DNA from: Hygrocybe punicea
Taxonomy: Eukaryota; Basidiomycota; Agaricomycetes; Agaricales; Hygrophoraceae
DNA: 64,000 nucleotides
Assembly (NCBI GenBank): GCA_963556145.1
Contig: OY744470.1
Span: 434,001 to 498,000 of the forward strand
Direction: 5' to 3'
A program made the translations under genes and the position numbers. This document shows, piece after piece, positions 58,901-64,000 of the stretch (the first letter of the stretch is position 1; every line of letters begins with the position of its first letter). A model generated the notes under the pieces. That model had not been told where the DNA came from, did not search any database, and was given only the letters and a program-made list of their open reading frames with translations.

Positions 58901-59873
58901 TAGTTTCTGATGCAACATCTCGATGACTTACGGATCACGCCTGGTCTTTGTAGACGTCCTCCTGGTGAACCAAACATCTAACACCCTGCAAAATCTTTGC
59001 CTAGATTTTGCTACATTGGGGGATTTGAAAATAGTAGAGCGGCCATCTGTGTACACGATTGCCCCCCATGGCTTCCAAAGCATAAAAGCCACCATCAAAG
59101 TGCTCAATTGATCTTTCCTCAGCTAATACCATTCACCAATCGTTGATATATTATTATCCAGGTGTCTTCAACCGAGACCGGTGTCATTTTCGGCAGCATA
59201 CTCTGGGAAGGGCCAAACACGTCCGAAGCTTGCATCATTCTGAACGATATTCACATCGACATCATGGACTATCAAGCCAGCGTACTGCAATGAAGGACAG
59301 GTAAGCTGAATGCAAATACATTTATAGGTGGCCTTGGACTGCGGTATTTCTCTCGGACAGTTCCGGAGTATGTGGACCGAATTTGAATGGGAGAATAGGG
59401 AGAATGTCAGCACCACGGTGTCGTTAGTATTTATTTTCATTGTGCTGGCTTGAACTTGGCCCATTCAATCATTGTGTAGTGATCCTCGGGACTACTTAAA
59501 GCACGTCATGAAGGCTACGAATATGTCATGTCTAACACCAGAAGTGCAATGTCCGGACATTGCGATTTCCTGTCAGCAAACATGTATGCCCGCAGTTTGT
59601 TCGGTAATGCCCGCTTTCCTTGAATAATCCATCACCCATGGCAACTGACCATGGCAATCTGGAGCAGGTGAGGATGCTTTGGCGAATTTGAGTATCGAAA
59701 AGACGGAGTCTGGGACAATATCTGGCCATGTCCGCATTCGCAGCAAAACTCAAGGAATCGCCCTTTCTTTAGGAGACAGAATTACAATGGGTGTGTCTAG
59801 CTTACCACGCATGGCCTCATTCTGAATTTGTTCTTTGACAGCACAAAAGGATAATGTGAAACCACCCGCGTAA
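55962..59873 (+). pseudogene. Coatomer subunit beta (SEC26), degenerate copy
   Basis: Beta-COP is a core COPI coat subunit. Nearly the full gene is present with introns: 'TLVVESNAELPTAQELRAGL', 'NKKLKKLLHFYWEVCPKYDE', 'SYVRKNAVFAVYSIYREFEH', 'CKRNAFVFLSHC', 'DNNVKLIVLDRLDTLRLQHG', 'EVRRKAISIVLSMTSSRNVE', 'SGKVFRGVLWILGEYLEGV', 'LADGTYATETAYTSSTTVKL', 'KAAIVQVDDLLNFRQFSKKA', '[20 protein letters not shown]', 'SMWTEFEWENRENVSTTVS', 'LSANMYARSLFG', '[20 protein letters not shown]', ending TAA 59871-59873. Damage: loss of roughly 30 nt with frame change near 56950, a one-G loss near 58318, TGA at 58333-58335 where Arg is likely, and a 16-bp tandem duplication at 58397-58428. The first codons are not clear. 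Confidence 0.9.
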
Positions 59874-60046
59874 TAATTTTCTTGCGATATGTTACATCTG
59901 TTCCTACCTGGAATACATGATTATTTTTGTTCCAAGTCACGGCTTGGTGCTTCTATACGCAGATAGTTTGAATCTTTCATCATCCGTAGCTCGTTACCCT
60001 CAGCATGATAGATATTGTATAATATCATAACTGAAAGTTCTTTGGT

Positions 60047-61413
60047 TTATCCTGCACATGCATCTTTGTGGCAAAAAAAGGCGGCGTTGAAGTTATATAT
60101 ACATCCACAACTTATAATGGAATAAGACGGAAGAGTATTTTTGTTCAGCATGCTGTGATAGTAGTATTCACCCAACAACACTTCGTCAGTCCAGATGCTT
60201 GCAGCCCCATCCGCATCCGCCAAAGGCTCAGAGGACATTGCTGATTCCATCATCTGGACGCGACCCTCAAGGACTTCACTCAACAGAGCCTGGAATAGGT
60301 ATCAAACGCGTGGTTTTTTGTCTCCTCGGTTGATAAAATGGAGCTCACCACTCTATACACTCCAATGAGCGGACCAAACTCTTTGAGTCTCATTTCGGGT
60401 GTCAAGTCCAGGAAATCCTGCAAGGATATTTGACAGAGGACCACAAACGATGCAAAGACATTCATGCCATCGAAAGAAGCCAGGTCACCCTCGTTCTTCA
60501 GAGTCATCAGCATGAAGCATCAAGTTCAACCTAAACGGATGGGCTACAACCTCATGGGGAGAATCATCAAGCCATTCCCGAGTCCCCGAGTCCCCGAAAT
60601 TGCTCCACGCGTCTCATCATTCGTCTCCGCAAGCTCACCAAAACACCTGCCAAGCAAAGTGGCCTCCTCGACAGTGTTTGCGCAAGCGAGATATACTTTA
60701 CAAGCTGCGCACTTTGTCTCGCAAGCCTCTGTAATACTCAGATCTTGTCGGAGTTTCCTGACAGCCTTCAGAATCGGGGGGGAATAGGAATATATTCTCG
60801 GTGCAGACGACGTTTGACTGATTGGTTTGTACAAGTGAGATTCCGGATATGCTTCAAACACGACTAGCAGTCGTGAATATCGCCAAGATTGGTTGCTAAG
60901 CTTCGCAACGAGCGTCTCGCATCGGAAGGGCAGAGTGGCAAGAGATTCGAAGACGATAGCGGTGTGTGGATCAATGATGATGTCAATGCCGTCAAGAGTC
61001 TCACGTTCAACAAGATCCACCGAGCATTGCGCCACGCAAAAAGAACGAACAAGGGTTTGCTTTTGGATAACGTCCATTGACGCCAGATAACGATGTGGGG
61101 TAACTCGAAGCAGCCACGTAGGCAGAATGCATATTGTATTGCTATCAAGAAGCTCTTGTGGGACCAGTAGAGGTACAGGTGCGGGATTTTGCACGGTCGA
61201 TGCCGCGTCATTGGCGAATTCAACCACGGCCAAGGATCGCCTTGGAAATATATATGTTGAAGGCCCTGCATCGAACTTGGTTTGAGGAATTCCGTGAAGA
61301 CGAAGAGAGGAAGCAGTTTCAGTACTAGTACGTTTGTCCAGATTAGACGGACTAGAAACGTTAGGCGTAGGCGTAGGTTGCTTGGACTCAGAAGAGTTTC
61401 CCAAAGCCTGCAC
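60047..61413 (-). pseudogene. XPF-like nuclease-fold/HhH protein, broken (SHOC1/Zip2-like?)
   Basis: Minus strand: an N-terminal part with 'GIDIIIDPHTAIVFESLATL' and 'CETLVAKLSNQSWRYSRLLV' followed by VFEAYP, typical of the XPF-type nuclease fold but without an obvious ERKxxxD. Then 'KCAACKVYLACANTVEEATL', an acidic region, and a helix-hairpin-helix-like end ('FDGMNVFASFVVLCQISLQD', 'FLDLTPEMRLKEFGPLIG'), an intron and the C-terminus. This arrangement resembles XPF-family meiotic proteins such as SHOC1/Zip2; the assignment is tentative. Damage: an 8-bp tandem duplication (60577-60592) shifts the frame after GTR, and a second one-base shift lies near 60490. Otherwise well preserved. Confidence 0.45.
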
Positions 61414-61583
61414 AAAGTGCTGACATGTCTGACTAGGCCCACACTAGGGCTCACAAGCTTATTGCCCAGGCAAGTTGAATGCAAAGGCTGGTAGCCCACC
61501 TCAAGGGTGGGTACACTCTCAGGCCATCAGACGAAAGGCCTTTGCTTGCAAGCAAGGGCAAAAAGCAAAACTCGTCGCCATAT

Positions 61584-61613
61584 GAAGGGTTTTCCCGATG
61601 AGGAAAACCCTTC
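61584..61613. repeat. 30-bp hairpin, copy 2
   Basis: Exact reverse complement of 50942-50971: the same 12-bp arms with the spacer reversed. It sits about 90 bp before the second EXO84 fragment. Confidence 0.85.
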
Positions 61614-61701
61614 ATACCAAATTTTCAAATTGCCGAACACCAAAACGGTATCATGTGACTTGTGTTTGTTTATTCACATCAGTTTTTGATTGTTTGGTTT
61701 C

Positions 61702-64000
61702 AGCCACTACTGCGGCATTACGCCGTGACAGCCATATCCCAACCGCTCGAAAATGAGATGCTTGAGCTCAAGGACAGTCTTGCGGAGTGGGAAAGCATGC
61801 CCTCTCTTCTTCAGTAGCAGGTACGCTTTGGCTTATTATTAATGCACTCTTGTCCAGACAACCACAAATACCACTCCTCGCATAGAACGCAGGCGAAATG
61901 CCCGATCGTCGGTTGCAGATCTCCGGGTCCTCTATGCCAACCAAATGCAGACCTTGCACGCTCAGATCGAGGGTTCATCCAAATTTGCGCCTACAACTCC
62001 TGGATGACACGTCGTGATTGAGATGGATGGAATCGTCGCGCTTAACACTGCCACATACAAAGTTGATCATGCTGTACGATTCGTCGTGCTGGATGATGCG
62101 GTACTCGTGGCAAGAAGACGGAGGACGAATACGGTCGGAGAGCATACAAGCGCGGCTGGGAGGACGGAACAAGGGAAGTTGATTGCAGAAAAGTGTTGGC
62201 CGCTCAATGAGATGTTAGTCCTGGATACAAAGGATTCCGCAAGTGCGTCATCCTCTCCGTTCCTGCCGGTTTTTGTTCCCATTTTCAGTCTTCGGGTATG
62301 ACGAATGTATTTAAAATCCGCCATGCAGAGGAGACGCACGTCTATCGCACCGAAGTTGCGGCAGACAAAAAAGCTTTGCTCACAAATGTCCGCCAAGTCG
62401 CAGAGGAATTGGCTGCAAAGAAACGCAAGGAGAGGGAAGGCGAGTATGAGCAACGAAAGAGTCTGTGAAGTGGCGATGTAAGCATTTGCATATTTTTCCC
62501 CATTGCTCTTTCCTTCATGATTGTTGCAAGTGCCAATTCATGCCCTTTATTAGCGCAACACCGTCTCAGCCGATAGTGTCCCTCCAGTTCCTGATTGGAT
62601 GGCTGATCTGAACCACAGGGCAGGCGGTGATGACTCTGGTGCCAAGGAGAAGGCGGAGTGGGATGCTCGGTGGGTGGGTGAATGGAGTGACGAGCTGACG
62701 GTTGCGGTCGCACTGAGGGAGTGGGAAAAGGCGGTTGTGCTTGTTGAACAAGGTTCGTTCGTATCCGTTTTCCCCCTTGTGTTTCCGGTGCCCACATATT
62801 TCATAGGAAAAGCAAAACTCTCCACAACCCCTCCACTTGCATCCAAACTCTCCACTCTCACCGCTGTTGACCACCTCCCTTTTGCAATCACTTTCTTCCC
62901 TTACGAATCATAAATCAGATGTTGTTAGTCTCATATCTTGGTGGCTGCGGCTGCAAGCGGGTCCTGCGGCTCGAAGTACCTTCCTCAACGCCCGTTCGAA
63001 GGCCATTCATAAACATATACGCACGATCAGGTTTGATGGCCATATTGGCATGTACATCGGTGATTTAGCGATTGTGGTGTTCACAGGGATAAAGCATATG
63101 GCGGATTGGTGTTTGGCGAGCTTCAAGGAGAATGAAGTGGCCAGTTGTGCGTTGGCTCATCTTGAATCCGGTGGCAAGCTTTTGACTTACTCAAAAACTT
63201 TCCCAGCTAGCGTTTATTAAATGGACAAAAAAGCAGCTAGAAGATCACGCCAAGATGTTCAGGAAACAAGTGTATAGCTCGGGTGTGGACACAAATACCG
63301 TGGATGAAGCTCTCAAGATTACTCATAGTCAGAGTAAAAAGGTCTGTAACTGTTTTAAATAATTACCTCATCTCATTCTCCGTCACGCAGCTCTTGCAAG
63401 AATATGGGCCCGACTTCCACTTCTTCTTGGACGACCTCCTCACCGAGAAACCGAAAGAAACTGTGGCACCACCGCCAGCATTTAGCCTTCACGCGTATCA
63501 GAATCCCGAGCCTATACTTCTTCAAACTCCATCAACAGAATCATTTATGTCGCAGGTCCCCAATTCCGCTCGTCCCAATGTACCCAATGTCCGTCTTCTC
63601 TTCTCCCCGGCTGCGGCCACGCCCGGACCCTTTACCTCACGCTTCCGATCTGCACTTCCCACCCTCACCACGCCCGCCACTGGCGACTCGGACATTCCTT
63701 CCGCCTTCGCACTTCCTTCCGCGCTGCGCACCCCAATGTCAGCATTCCCGCCGCTGTCACCACCCACATCGCCCATTTCCCAAGTCGTATCACCCATCCC
63801 GAGGCACATGCGGTCGCCGCCGCCCAGTGCCGATGCACTGCGCAGTGTGACACAGGGCTCAATAAGTCGCCCTCCCAGACCTCTGTCAGGTAGTCCAGCT
63901 CCACGCGCCAGCAGCCCTGCACCCCCTCCACGGTCTACCAATAGACCTGGGAGCGCGCATCGACCACCCCCAGTTGCCGTGCCCAAGAGAGACGGCATGT
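61702..64000 (+). pseudogene. EXO84 fragment, copy 2 (runs off the window)
   Basis: The same protein segments as at 41052-43196, on the opposite strand. It extends about 200 bp further towards the N-terminus ('LENEMLELKDSLAEWESMPS' near 61755, 'ADLRVLYANQMQTLHAQIEG' frame near 61910). Positions 61913-64000 match 43196-41116 closely, with scattered substitutions and a few small indels (for example near 63440). A stop follows MPSLLQ near 61817, probably an intron start. The 3' end lies beyond the window, so I cannot see whether the inverted duplication continues into the MCC gene. Confidence 0.8.

Noticed and set aside
35690..61413. Pure sequencing error as the explanation for all frame breaks
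   Set aside because: Some breaks are one-base homopolymer changes, but missing halves of genes, a ~40-codon deletion and 8-16 bp tandem duplications need real rearrangement.
35690..64000. Helitron capture as the proven origin of the gene fragments
   Set aside because: I found no Rep/helicase gene, no clear 5' TC and 3' CTRR ends. The hairpins at 50942 and 61584 alone are not enough, so it remains one option.

Overview
The window looks like nuclear DNA of an agaricomycete fungus (Basidiomycota). Genes are split by many short GT-AG introns. The mobile elements include a Plavaka transposase and a BED-finger hAT transposase, and there are several gene families I associate with mushroom-forming fungi. 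All identifications are from reading translations by eye; no database search was run.

Layout. 1-2980: AT-rich DNA with short palindromic and tandem repeats. 2984-3916: a PD-(D/E)XK-nuclease-like gene. 4102-4939: a near-perfect 838-bp palindrome. 5053-11601: a mobile unit in which an unidentified multicopy ORF (+) and a hAT transposase (-) lie tail to tail; an internally deleted relative sits at 13969-14699. 14763-19082: a Plavaka transposase relic. 19.5-27.3 kb: small agaricomycete genes, including a coiled-coil protein, a DUF6698-like protein and a cysteine-rich protein. 28248-34147: an LTR retroelement with matching 931-bp LTRs and no gag-pol, inserted into a reading frame. 34436-35227: the second member of a TA-flanked foldback family whose first member is at 11768-12579.

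35.7-64 kb is mostly broken copies of conserved single-copy genes that keep their introns: BRR2 (C-terminal half), methylcrotonyl-CoA carboxylase alpha, EXO84 (twice, inverted), SPT5, CSTF2/RNA15, coatomer beta (SEC26) and an XPF-like/HhH protein. Two gene models among them read more cleanly: a seven-transmembrane protein (48359-49552) and a Crinkler-type P-loop NTPase with a restriction-endonuclease-like C-terminal region (51006-54347).

Two mutation patterns recur. First, at least seven in-frame TGA codons stand where the family or context suggests arginine, as CGA-to-TGA would give; most differences between the two related transposon segments are also CpG transitions. Second, short tandem duplications (8, 12 and 16 bp) and one-base indels break the gene copies. 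I read this as DNA under CpG methylation/deamination, with duplicated segments decaying. Sequencing error could explain some one-base homopolymer indels but not the large deletions, truncations or tandem duplications.
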